Positions 53,654-64,000 of a stretch of DNA of 64,000 nucleotides are shown one piece after another. The stretch is from Anthoceros angustus (Eukaryota > Streptophyta > Anthocerotopsida > Anthocerotales > Anthocerotaceae). Location of the stretch: the NCBI GenBank assembly GCA_010909165.1, contig MU008168.1, positions 1,571,985 through 1,635,984 of the forward strand, given 5' to 3'. A program made the translations under genes and the position numbers. Every line of letters begins with the position of its first letter. The first letter of the stretch is position 1. The notes beneath the pieces were generated by a model. That model ran no database searches. It saw nothing but the letters and a program-made list of their open reading frames with translations, and was not told the origin of the DNA.

Positions 53654-55253
53654 TTGTGTGAGGTGTTATATTTGCAGTCACATGAGAGCTAATTGGGAGG
53701 TGTTGGTGGTGCACCCTACAGGAGGTGTAGGGTGGCGGTGGGCGTGGGCATGGCACTCCCTCGTAGGGAGGAGGTGCACCCCTCGCGGAGGCAGTGTAGG
53801 CGGAGGGTCCCTGAGTTAAGGTAGTGGAGGAGGGGACCCTACATAGGTAGGCAGGTCCCTACATGTATGTATGTGGGGTAGGACGGTGTATGTGTCCCTA
53901 CCGAGGTAGGGAACAAGGTAGGAAACAAGTAGGGGAGAGATGCGGTAGTATGTAGGGTGAGGGGGTGGCCTACATGGGTGGGATGTGGGGTGCGGGGCTC
54001 TGGGGTAACAGGTAGGTATGATGGGTAGGGTGAGTGTCTCCCTCGTAGGGAGTGAGGTCTCCATTGGGCAGCGGAGTGGGGCGCGACACCTACTTGGATA
54101 CTTGGGAAGCAAGCAGTGTTTCAACCTAGGAAGTTGTTAAAGAAATATGCAAGGTTGAGGATAAATAGGGTATATTAGGAATAATCCATAAATATGTAGT
54201 AGTGTAGGTGTGTGGCTACTAAATGGGGTGTGGAAATAACATGGCAGGAATCACGTATATCAAGATGCACTACCAAAGGCCATGCAAGCGGGTGTGTGAG
54301 TGGCACCTAGGAAGCTGCGATTGCAGGAAGCTTGCATGCAGGAAAGCTAGAGCAAGGACTTGGTGGAACGCAGCGTGTGTGTGCAAGGAGAAGGAGGTGT
54401 GCGTGCATAAGGAGTTGTGTGTGAAGGATTTGAAGCACAACTGTGAAGAGGGCAAGGGCTGATTTTTGTGTGCCTAGGACCTTGCAAGTGAGGGATTTGG
54501 GCATAAGGAGTTGTATGTTGTGAGGACATCAAGTTTGAGCTAGGTGGGACGTGGAGTGAAGAGGAAGTAAGTGGAAAAATGAAGTTGCTCTCTTGGTGGA
54601 TCTTTATGTGGCGAGTGAAGAAATCTCGATTGTGTGTAGGCCGAGGTGACAACTAGGTGGAAACGAGCATGTGGGCGTGCCCAAGCTTGTCTTGTTTGTG
54701 CGCTTATTTTGAAGGTACAAGATGGTGAAAGCGCGCACCTAAGAAGGGCAAGTTGGTTGCTAGGGGCGGAAGAGCACAGGGAGGCTAGGCATGGAAGAGC
54801 CCAACACATCAGGATGGAAGGCCGTGAGGATGACTGAGGAGGAAGAGGAAGGCATGGAGCAAGATCCGCTCACGGGACCTTCTTGCAGTGGAGAGTGTGG
54901 AGGCGGTAGGGCCATAAAGTTGACCCCTCGTCCGTGGGAGGTGTAGAGGGTGGCCCCACATCCGTAGGATCACCGGCGCGACATCTAGAGGTAATTGAAG
55001 AGGTGGTGGTAGCTTGGAGCGTGGGCTCATTGCTTGGGGAGACTTTTCTTTAGGAGGACAGGCATTAATGCTTGTCAACCCGAGGGTGTGTTGACTAGCT
55101 AGATAGGAATGTTGACAGAGCCATTAAGGCTCACATAGGTGAAGTTTGCTAGAATAGAATTTACCCAAGATGCTTGGATGTCGAACTTAAAATCGGTAGG
55201 ATACACTAAAATAAGGAGTGAGGCGGTGAGGCGCGCCGGTGTGAGGACCTCCC

Positions 55254-55260
55254 TATAAAA
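55254..55260 (+). promoter_or_regulatory. TATA box of LARD 5' LTR
   Basis: TATAAAA inside CTCCCTATAAAAGGAGGGAG, an inverted repeat around the TATA. The 3' LTR equivalent is at 60260-60266. Confidence 0.7.
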
Positions 55261-56356
55261 GGAGGGAGCTTGTGAAGTAAAATTATCGTCTTGCGCTCCC
55301 AAACTCATGAGTCCTTTGCTCCTTGTGAAGGAAGTTCGTGCGTGCAAGCTAACGTGAATGTAGAGAGGGAGTTTGCGCGGTCGGAGTGCTTGGCGGAGGG
55401 CTCGCTCCTTGCGGGCGCCTCTGCAGGTTGCTCCCCTTGTGAATGGTTGCTGTGAAATTGCTTTGCTTTGGGTGTGTGGCGATGCCCAAGGAACTCTCGG
55501 CTTGAGGGTAGACTACAGGGAAAGACTCCCTGGAGGTTCTTGCTGTCTGGTGCAAACTCATAGCAACCTGCCCAAGGAAGAACTTGTTGGCTTGTAGGCA
55601 GACCCCAGGCAGTTGTGCCGTAAGGGCGAGCTAGGGCCAGTGAGCTTGAAGTAAGGTTAGATTAGGAGGATGAGGAGTTGAGTTGAGGTGAGTGTATGTT
55701 GAGGAGAATGTGGAGCTGAATGTTGAGTAGAGGAGTAGGTAGAGATTAGGAGTAAGAAGAAGGCCCAAGTCGAGCCTAAGGGAGGGTCCCAAATGCACAA
55801 ACCGAGACCGGAAGCTGGGCTAAGGTCTCAAAATCACGGGTGGAGAAGTCGCTACTGCCCGTAGGGGGTCCCCATGGGACGGTGGACCTACCGCCATAGG
55901 GGACCTACATGTAGGATCGTTGTAGGTCCAGGAGTGGTGATTCGGCCGGGCGCGGGAGTGGCGGCTGCCGTAGAGTTGGTGGTTGAGGTGTGCCAATTGT
56001 GGGAAGGCGATGGGAAAGGAATAGTGGACGATCACGGGTGGTGAAGTCGTTGCAACGTGGGGGTCCCTTGCGTGGCAGCCGCCACCTCTTGCCGTGGGGT
56101 GTGGACCTAATAGGGTGTCGTTGTAGGTCTAGAAGCGGTGATTGACGGAGCGGCATGGTGAGGCGTGGCTGCTCGTGGAGTGAGTTGAAGTTGCTCCTGT
56201 GTGAGGGAGCTTGGGTGTGAAGAGGCGTGTGGTTTGTGCCTTGGATGTGGTGACCGACAAACAAGAGTCTCATGGGAAACCTATTGTACTTAGCGACAGT
56301 GGGATAAGTGTGGCCACTAGAGGGTGAATCTCGAAGCCCCGGGTTTTCCTCCCACA

Positions 56357-57672
56357 TTTTTGGCGCTCGGGACTCTTTGCTTTGGCAAGTCGGTAGTGGA
56401 AGAGGCATGAACATTGTTGAGAATCTCTAATCGGGGATGAGAAGAAGAAGTTTTATTGCAGGCATAGAGAGATCGCCCGCTGATTTTTGCAAGTGGTGTG
56501 AGAGTTGCATGACGGTAGAGGAAGAAGGAGGAGAGAGCTCGGAGGAAGCTACATGTGCTAACATCTTCAAGGGTTCTGAGGAAGAAGAGGTAGTTTCTAA
56601 GAGCAGGAGAAGGATGTGCTCACGGACAACAAGAGGAAGGAGGTTGTCGAGGAGTTGCGAGGGTGAGGGTCAAGAATTGAGCCAGTGTTAGTAATTTCGA
56701 GGGATTTGGAGGAGCTAAGAATGCGAGCATGAGCGAGCTATTCTGCCGTGGGGCGTTGGTTAGAAGAAAGAGCTTGAGAGTGGGCATATGTTGTTGCTTC
56801 CGCCCAAGATTTCATGAGGATGATGTCTAGGAGGAAGTGGAGGTCGTCTTGACCAATGGATAGTTTATGGAGGCTAGGTGATGGCCGAGGGCTTTACTTT
56901 GAGGAAGAGGGCCCGGGGACATGCTCAAGGTCTTGCCTTGGACGTGTGGTTGAGAGGAGGAACTTGAATTCGAGCTTGGAGGGCTCGGATGCTTCTTTTG
57001 GCATCAAGGGAGGAAGTAATTGACGCCATTGAGCAGGTTGTGTAGCTATTTGCTGGGAGATTTCTAAGGCTATTGAAGAGCGGGCGAGTGCTTCCAATTT
57101 ATTGTCGGAGTGTTCTTGTTGTATCGTGACGGGTTGGTACCGTGCTCAAGATGGGGTTGCCTATGTTGCAAGGAGGAGTCAAGTGGAGGAGCTATCTCAA
57201 GGAGGTTGCTTCAAGTTGCATCTTGAGGCTTTGCTTTGTCTTGATATGAGCGATTGGAGATGGAAGACAGAAGGAACGAGGTGGGGAGAGAGTCACTTGA
57301 AGGAAGTTGGAAGAATTTGAGGAGGAAGATTGAAGTGGACATCTTGAGGAAGGAGTGATGACCAAAGCCTTGAAGAGAGGAATTGCAAGCTTTTGAAGTT
57401 GCTGCGAAGGATTATGTGGAAATTTGGTGGGAGGCTTGGGAGCATTCATGGCACATTTAGGAGCTCGAGGTCTGAATTTGGAAGATGTCCTTCCACAACA
57501 TGCAGACGAGATGGAGAGGTTGTGTTTTACAGGAAGTGATGTTTTGTATTTTCACGAAAGTGTACGTAGCTAGAATCTAACATGACCACTTGTCACTACG
57601 ATGAATGGTGGAAGGCGATGGAGTATCTACAATGGTAGGTTGTTTGGGGGCAAACAAGTGAGGTGGGGAGTA
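56357..57672 (+). other. Non-coding interior of LARD element
   Basis: Purine-rich, with no ORF of recognisable family; short Glu/Gly-rich frames only. PBS-like TGGCGCTCGGG at 56361 and PPT-like GAGGTGGGGAG near 57660. Confidence 0.7.
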
Positions 57673-60600
57673 TGTGGAATATGAAAGTTTGGGCACTCCT
57701 ACTTTTGGATCAAAAGGATCAAACTAGAGCAAAACTAGAGCAGAAATGAAGCGAGAGAGAATTGAAGTGAAGTGGAAGAGAATTGTCAAGATCTTGAGGC
57801 AATTTGTTGGAGAATGAGGAGTAGAGGGTGAAGGCAATTAAGCCAAGGAAGTAGCTTGAGGTTGCTGCACAAGCAGCTGTTGATAGGCTTGCGAGGCAAA
57901 GGCCTGATTATTGGGGACCACCACCAAGTTTGAGGGAAGGCAAAGTAATTTGCCACATGTGTGGAAGAAGTGAGACATGGGCGGTGCTCATATTGGAGAT
58001 TTTGCGTGGGAGGACTAGGTAGAGATGTGGCAAGGGTTGCTGCGGGAAGATGGGCCAAGTGCGTAATGGTGGAATTGTGGGGATCTGCTGCGGGGCTCTA
58101 GGTTGGGAGCTCGGCATGCGAGAGGAGCAATCGGTGCAAGGATGGGAGCGAGGAGCTCATGTTGAGGTGAGCAGCCACAAGGGTTGCAAGAGGAGGCCAT
58201 GGCGGTGCGAGGCACATGGAAGTGCTCTTAATGGAGTCACGATGGGAGGATGGCATGATAGGGGTGTGTTGAACTAGGAAAGGCCATGGTAGGGCACTCA
58301 CGGCTGAATTTGTAGCTGGGCTGCAAGATGGAGGTGTGGCCAAACCATAGGAAGGCGTGTTGCGGTGGCTGCAACATGGTGAAGGATCACAACGGTGTGC
58401 ATCATGGCGGAATTTGCGGTGGGGCTGCAAGTCAAAGTGAAGGGAGGCCGTTGTGGTGGCGCGAGGAGAAATGGATAGCAAGGAGGGTTGATACGAGATG
58501 TTGTGGAGGTGAGAAGTTCACCGAGGATAAGTTCATTTTATTCTTGATGAGTGTTATGCACAAGCCAATTGGGTGTGTTGGACAATGGAATGTAAGAACT
58601 CCAGTTAAGCGTCCTAGGGGTGGATCGATCGGGATGGGGCACCTTTTGTGTGAGGTGTTATATTTGCAGTCACATGAGAGCCCTAATTGGGAGGTGTGGG
58701 GTGGTGCACCCTACGCGGGTAGGTGTGGGGTGGCTGGACGTGAGGCATGGCACTCCCTCATGGGAGGGAGGTGCACCCTCGGAGGTGTGTAGGCGGAGGT
58801 CGACGAGTTAAGGTAGTATGTAGGGTATGAGGGGACCCTATTAGGTAGTCCCTACATGTATGTATGTGGGTAGGACGGCGTGTCCCTCATGCATCCCTAC
58901 CGAGTGAACAAGGTAGGAAACAAGTAGGAGGTCGGGTAGTATGTAGGGTGACAGGGTGGCCCTACATGGGTAGGATGTAGTGGGACTCCTAGGTAACTAG
59001 GTAGGTAGATAGGTAGGGTGAGAGTGTCTCCCTACCGTGGGGAGAGTGAGGTCTCCCTCAGGGAGTGGGTGCGACACCCTACTTGGATACTTGGGAAGCA
59101 AGCTGATAGGGGGCAAACCTAGGAAGTTGTTAAAAGGTCATATATACAAGGTTGAGGATAAATAGGGTATATTAGGAATAATAATCATAAATATGTGGCG
59201 GGTAGTGTAGTATAACAAGTAGGGCTACTAAATGGGGAGTGGAAATAGTGCACATGGCAAGGAATCAAGCCTATATCAAGAGTGTCACTACCAAAGGGCC
59301 ATGCAAGCGGGGTGTGTGTGGCACCTAGGAGCTCGAATTGCAGGAAGAGCTTGCATGCAGGAAAGCTAGAGCAAGGACTTGGTGAGGCGAGCCGTGTGTG
59401 CAAGGAGAAGGAGGTGTGCGTGCATAAGGAGTTGTGTGTGAAGGATTTGAAGCACAAGAGAAGAGCGGATTTTTTTGTGCCTAGGACCTTGCAAGTGAGG
59501 GATTTGGGCATAAGGAGTGTATGTTGTGAGGACATCAAGTTTGAGCTAGGTGGGACGTGGAGTGAAGAGGAAGTAAGTGGAAAAGGCTGAAGTTGCTCTC
59601 TTGGTGGATCTTTATGTGGCGAGTGAAGAAATCTCGCAATTGTGTGTAGGCAGGTGACAACTAGGTGGAAACGAGCATGGGCGTGCCCAAGCTTGTCTTG
59701 TTTGTGCGATTATTTTGAAGGTACAAGATGGTGAAAGCGCACCTAAGAAGGGCAAGTTGGTTGCTAGAGGAAGAGCATGGAAGGCCCAACAGATGGTGGC
59801 ATTCATATGGAAGGTCCGAGATGGAAGGCCGAGGATGACTCGGAGGAGGAAGAGGAAGGCATGGAGCAAGATCCTCACGGGAGACCTTCTTGCGTGGAGA
59901 GTGGGCGGTAGGGCCATAAGAGTGACCCTACGTCCGTAGGAGGTGTAGAGGGTGGCCCTACATCCGTAGGATCACCAGCGGTGCACGGCATCTAGAGGTA
60001 ATTGAAGAGGTTGGTGGTAGCTTGGGCGTGGGCTCATTGCTTGGGGAGACTTTTCTTTAGAGGAGGACAGCATTAATGCCCCAAGAGGGGTGTTGACTAG
60101 CTAGATAGGAATGTTGTGAGCCATTAAGGCTCACATAGGTGAAGTTGCTAGAATAGAATTTACCCAAGATGCTTGGATGTCGAACTTAAAAATCGGTGGA
60201 TACACTAAAATAAGGTGAGGCGTGCGGAGGGCGCCCGAGGCTGTATGTGAGGACCTCCCTATAAAAGGAGGGAGCTTGTGAAGTAAAATTATCGTGTCTT
60301 GCGCTCCCAAACTCATGAGTCCTTTGCTCCTTGTGAAGGAATTTCGTGCAGTAAGCTAGCAGTGTCCGGTAGAGAGGGAGTTTGCGGTGGAGTGCTTGGC
60401 GGAGCTCGCTCCTTGCGGCGCCTCTGCAGTTGCTCCTTGTGAATGGTTGTGAAATTGCTTTGCTTTGGGTGTGTGGCGATGCCCAAGGAACTCTCGGCTT
60501 GAGGGTAGACTACAGGAAAGACTCCTGGAGGTTCTCATTGTCTCAGTGCAAACTCATAGCAACCCCCAAGGAAGAACTTGTTGGCTTGTAGGCGGACCCA

Positions 60601-61337
60601 GGCGGTTGTGCGTAAGGCGAGCTAGGGCAGTGAGCTTGAAGTAAGGTTAGATTAGGAGGATGAGGAGTTGAGTTGAGGTGAGTGTATGTTGAGGAGAATG
60701 GGTGAATGTTGAGTAGAGTAGGTAGAGATTAGGAGTAAGAAGAAGGCCCAAGTCGAGCCTAAGGGAGGGTCCCAAATGCACCAAACCGGGAAGAGGCTGA
60801 GCTAAGGTCTCAAAATCACGGGGTGGAGAAGTCGCTGTTGTGGGGGTCCCTGTGCGTGGGACCTACCGCCATAGGGTGGGACCTCGAAGGATGTCGTTGT
60901 AGGTCCGGAGTGGTCACGGAGGCGGCGGGAGTGGCGCGCGTTGAGTTGGTGGTTGAGGTGTGCCAATTGTGGGAAGGCGATGGGAAAGGAATAGTGGGCG
61001 ATCACGGGGTGGTGAAGTCGCGTTGCAACGTAGGGGGTCCCGCGTGCGGCGACCCTCTTGCCGTGGGGTGTGGACCTATAGTCGTGGGGTGTGTAGGTCT
61101 AGAAGCGGTGATTGACGGAGCGGCATGGTGAGGCGTGGCTGCATGCGTGGAGTGAGTTGAAGTTGCTCCACTGTGTGAGGGAGCTTGGGGTGTGAAGAGG
61201 CGTGTGGTTTGTGCCTTGGATGTTGGTGACCGACAAACAAGAGTCTCATGGGACGAAACCTATTGTACTTAGCGACAGTGGGATAAGTGTGGCCACTAGA
61301 GGGTGAATCTCGGAAGCCCCGGGATCTGCCCACCACA
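57673..61337 (+). mobile_element. 3' LTR of LARD element
   Basis: 3665 bp, same order as the 5' LTR: 5S-like module (58592-58643), TATAAAA (60260-60266), R/U5 leader and CCACCACA end. Differences from the 5' LTR are mainly 1-8 bp gaps. Confidence 0.85.
58592..58643 (+). promoter_or_regulatory. 5S-rRNA-like Pol III module in 3' LTR
   Basis: AAGAACTCCAGTTAAGCGTC and GGGATGGGGCACC at the same LTR offset as in the 5' LTR. Confidence 0.55.
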
Positions 61338-61540
61338 CTTGGACTTGGGCTTCTTCGCCTCTTCTCCTTGGCCTTGGACTTGGGCTTCTTTGCCTCCTCT
61401 CCTTGGCCTTGGGCTTGAGCTTCTTCTCCTCCTCTTCTTGGCCTTGGACTTGGGCTTCTTTGCCTCCTCTCCTTGGCCTTGGGCTTGAGCTTCTTCTCCT
61501 CCTCTCCTTCGCCTTGGGCTTGGTCCCCTCTAGGCCTCAA
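61338..61540. repeat. 36-bp minisatellite, right part
   Basis: CTTGGACTTGGGCTTCTTCG units continue the array cut at 52676, with a variant (CTTGGGCTTGAGCTTCTTCT) further right. Followed by a 10-bp GCCTAGCATC repeat (about 61612-61655). Confidence 0.9.
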
Positions 61541-61689
61541 GCCTTGGGCACCTTGAGAGTCCTGCCTGCTTGCTTAAAGAGCGGCGTCGCCTCGCGTAGC
61601 CTCGCCCTAGCGGCCTAGCATCGCCTAGCATCGCCTAGCATCGCCAGCACGCCTAGCATCACACAAGCCTAGTCTGCCTATCTAGTGTA

Positions 61690-62267
61690 TACCGAGATCA
61701 TAGCCAACAACAGGGGAGGGCTCGCGTCACAAACACACTCCCACGAGAACAACACGCAAATTCCTCACATCGCTCTGAGTCATAGCTTTGGCCTCCTCAC
61801 AACACCTTTGCATTGCATATCTAGAGGACAAGCTATGATCCGAGCTTGTCCTCAATGGAAGGGTCTATATACTAGACCAGCATCGCATATTCCTAAGATA
61901 TCCTATTGGCATCGGCATATGCCGATATCCTAAGAATACACTATAATATGCAAGGAATATGCCAAAGCATATTACTTGAGCTTATCCACTAGCTATTGTA
62001 TCCTAAGAATACACTATAATATGCAAGGAATATGCCAAAGCATATTACTGCTTATCCACTTAGCTATTGCTAACCATGTTTAATTAACACTAATCAATGC
62101 AATTAACATAAGTACATTAGATTAATTAACACTAATCAACGCTTAATTAACATAAGCACTTTAGATTAATTAACTCTAATTACTTACTTAAAGATAAGTA
62201 ATTAGATTAATTAATGCTAATCAAACACTAAACCCAAGTGCAGAGATTTGTATCACACGGCATGACA
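61690..62267 (-). mobile_element. AT-rich LTR copy 4
   Basis: Minus-strand start TGTCATGCCGTGTGATAC at 62267. Tandem ATAATATGCAAGGAATATGC units at 61940-62050, hairpin at 61823-61854; truncated near 61690. It interrupts coding-like DNA that resumes above 62268. Confidence 0.7.
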
Positions 62268-62712
62268 TCAACCACACCACACAAATTTCTAGACTCTAGA
62301 CAGGCTTTGGCAGCGGTCACAACCATGGGATCGTCAGTTATCAAAAAATCATTCTCCCCTACAAACTGGACCCCTCTCCCAGATACTAGGACATAGTTAG
62401 TAATCTCTGAAAGAGGACCTTCAACCAATGCCATGTGCCAGTGTCCACCCTTCTCTCTTCTCGCACAAACTCGGGCGTTTCGAAAGCATCCTTCTTGGAT
62501 GAGAAGTGCCTTGGCTTAGGAATGCCTTTTTGGAACTAAATATGTTCCTTCACCTGTGCACCGACACTATCAACTCCTTTACCATCATCCCGCAGTGGGA
62601 TGAGTTGCGGTGGAGAACGGTGACACTGCCTAGTGTACGGCAGCCATGACTTCGCCAGGACCCTTGCTTCTTTCCCGGTCCGAGAGAAGGCCTGGGTTTC
62701 TTTAGGTGCCAT
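62268..62712 (-). pseudogene. DUF674-like gene fragment cut by an LTR
   Basis: The minus frame starts MAPKETQAFSRTGKEARVLA at 62712, right after a CTTGCAG acceptor. One stop near 62536 and one frameshift near 62440 break it. FVGENDFLITDDPMVVTAAK resembles the repeated FxKGxxxFxxTDDLxV block of plant DUF674 proteins. The reading ends where LTR copy 4 begins at 62267. The family call rests on one motif. Confidence 0.35.
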
Positions 62713-62815
62713 CTGCAAGCCACAAAGTAGAGTGGACAAGGAACACCAACATCCTAAAGAGAACTTGACAAACAAAACTACAACAACACACTTACATGGT
62801 GTTCAGAACAAATAA

Positions 62816-63700
62816 GAAGGGCCCTTGAAGGGTCTAACGAGATGATTATAAAACAATTCAAGACGAGGAGGTGGGGGATATGTAATATCATTCATTGAAT
62901 CTACACATTGTTAAATTTAGAGATCCCTCCACTTTATGTTAGTGAGAAGAGAACTCCTTTCCCAAAAGTACCCACACATACTTTAATTAGACCCTTTGCC
63001 AAATAATAAAAAAACAAGAAAAATGTTAGGCGGTGCACAAACAAAGCGCCAGACAACGATACTAGGAGATTCAATCGTGACTAATCGTGCAAGGAAAGGT
63101 TATCCGGATTCACAGAATGTGGCCTCTTTGCGTCTTGGATGCAAAACCCATTCCACAATGAGACCGCGAAAATTGTCGCGAGGTCACAAAGAGAAATGGT
63201 CTACTCTCCAGCCGACGTCGGAGTAGTCGGAGCGGAGGGTGTCCCTTCGCTGCCCAGAATCGCCGAGGTCTGCATGGCCTACTCCGCCTTACGCCCACTT
63301 ACTCTAGCCTTACGCCGTGTACTCTAACCTTACGCTGAACCGACTTGGAGCGTGAATACACGCCTATAACGCCACTGCAACCCTACGGCCCCGTCTGCCA
63401 TGCCCGCTCACCACTCAAGACTGCCCACGTGGCTTCGTCCCTGCCTAAATCACGCCTAACTTCTAAGTTACTTTACTTGGCGATTTATCCTGCCCCTCCC
63501 GAGTGTGGTCCGGACTTATCCCGATACTCTGGCAGTGGTCCGAGTGTGGTGTGCTCGAGTCCTTCAAATACGAGTCCTCATACTCCGTAGTCCTTCCGCC
63601 TACTCCGAGTCCGAGTGCCCGAGGCAGTACCGGAGTACTGGCTTATTTCTTCCTTCCGCCTTATTTTCTACTCCGCACCTACGAAAAAAACAAAAACCTA
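62816..63700. other. Unassigned spacer
   Basis: A basic open frame at 62996-63226 (TTILGDSIVTNRARKGYPDS ...) has no known family. 63200-63660 is rich in CTCCG/CGGAG and TTACGC words. No gene supported. Confidence 0.35.
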
Positions 63701-63729
63701 ACTCATTTCCTACCCCCAGGGAGAGTCCG

Positions 63730-64000
63730 TGGTCCACACAGCCCAGCTACAAATTCAGCCTGCCATGAGTGCTCTACCATGGCCTTTCCTAATTCAACAC
63801 ATGGCCCTATCTTGCCATCCTCACATCGTGACTCCATTGAAAGCACTTCCACGTGCCTCGGCACCACCATGGCCTCCCCTTGCAACCCTTGTGGCTGCTC
63901 ACCCTGAACATGAGCTCCTTGCTCCCATCCTTGCACCGATTGCTGCTCCTCTCTCGCATGCTGAGCTCCCAGCCTAGAGCCCCGCAAGATCCCTGCACAA
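63730..64000 (-). mobile_element. LARD LTR fragment, inverted, runs off the window
   Basis: Reverse complement of LARD LTR sequence around 53080-53310 and 58080-58310 (GTGACTCCATTGAAAGCACT, TTGCAACCCTTGTGGCTGCT, CATGAGCTCCTTGCTCCCAT). It continues past the end. Confidence 0.85.

Larger units (their letters stand above)
52677..56356 (+). mobile_element. 5' LTR of LARD element
   Basis: 3680 bp. Contains a 5S-like module (53602-53653), a TCCCTACCGAGGTAGGGA palindrome (53896-53913), TATAAAA (55254-55260) in CCTCCCTATAAAAGGAGGGA, the shared R/U5 leader (CTTGTGAATGGTTGCTGTGA) and CCTACATGTAGG (55904-55915). Confidence 0.85.
52677..61337 (+). mobile_element. LARD-type retroelement with 3.67-kb LTRs
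   Basis: Two direct repeats (52677-56356 and 57673-61337) starting TGTGGAATATGAAAG and ending CCCACA / CCACCACA flank 1316 bp (56357-57672). TGGCGCTCGGG follows the first LTR after four T's, like a primer-binding site. AGGTGGGGAG precedes the second LTR, like a polypurine tract. The interior has no gag or pol. Very long LTRs, TG...CA ends, PBS and PPT with no coding fit a large retrotransposon derivative mobilised by another element's proteins. It splits a 36-bp minisatellite; no clean target-site duplication is visible. Confidence 0.85.

Noticed and set aside
52480-61540. CRISPR array or gene with Lys/Arg-rich repeats
   Set aside because: The 36-bp units have no spacers and the genome is a plant's; the basic peptide is a by-product of the repeat and is cut by the LARD element.

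Overview
The window is land-plant nuclear DNA. The evidence is spliced genes with short GT-AG introns, a P-class PPR gene, sucrose-phosphate phosphatase, plant LTR retrotransposons primed by initiator-Met tRNA, and telo-box style promoter words. A seed-free plant such as a fern or lycophyte fits best (large nested retroelements, a PHD-finger Ty3/gypsy element, 5S-like sequence inside long LTRs), but the species cannot be fixed from sequence alone.

Gene island, 2.2-24.5 kb. Eight host genes were rebuilt exon by exon from homology and splice phase. They are a COMMD4-like gene (minus, 2227-3449) and a Yae1-domain gene (plus, 3516-4296) whose start codons are only 66 bp apart; a one-exon membrane-anchored protein of unknown function (minus, 4728-5447); an 18-exon ETF:ubiquinone oxidoreductase gene (plus, 5916-9580); a convergent sucrose-phosphatase gene (minus, 9722-11751); an ALG5-like dolichyl-phosphate glucosyltransferase gene (plus, to 19135); a PPR gene broken by a frameshift and a 112-bp tandem duplication (plus, 19440-21769); and a Rho-N-domain protein gene (plus, 22365-24494). 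An AT-rich LTR, GC-rich minisatellites and a small LTR/PBS element lie between the SPP and ALG5 genes. The host genes are functionally unrelated: endosome/COMMD biology, ribosome or Fe-S assembly, mitochondrial electron transfer, sucrose synthesis, N-glycosylation and organelle RNA metabolism.

Repeat region, 25-64 kb. This is nested, mostly decayed retroelement DNA: a non-LTR reverse-transcriptase tail (25.2-25.9), the 3' part of an unidentified multi-exon gene cut off at a gypsy gag fragment (26.1-28.6), two copies of an unidentified intron-containing minus-strand family (28.6-29.5 and 41.7-44.6), a family of long-LTR elements with a coiled-coil ORF and clusters of CTACC-NN-GGTAG palindromes (29.5-39), a gypsy integrase fragment (39.8-40.8), an almost complete Ty3/gypsy element ending in a PHD finger (45.8-52.1), and a LARD-type element with two LTRs of about 3.67 kb around 1.3 kb of non-coding DNA (52677-61337). 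The LARD sits inside a 36-bp minisatellite and carries 5S-rRNA-like sequence in each LTR. Four copies of an AT-rich LTR family (13.1, 40.8, 45.0 and 61.7 kb) are scattered through the window; three keep a hairpin just past the TATA box.

The most unusual items are the 5S-like module inside giant LTRs, the palindrome clusters, the PHD-tipped gypsy element, the coiled-coil ORF without pol, and LTR pairs that differ mostly by short indels.
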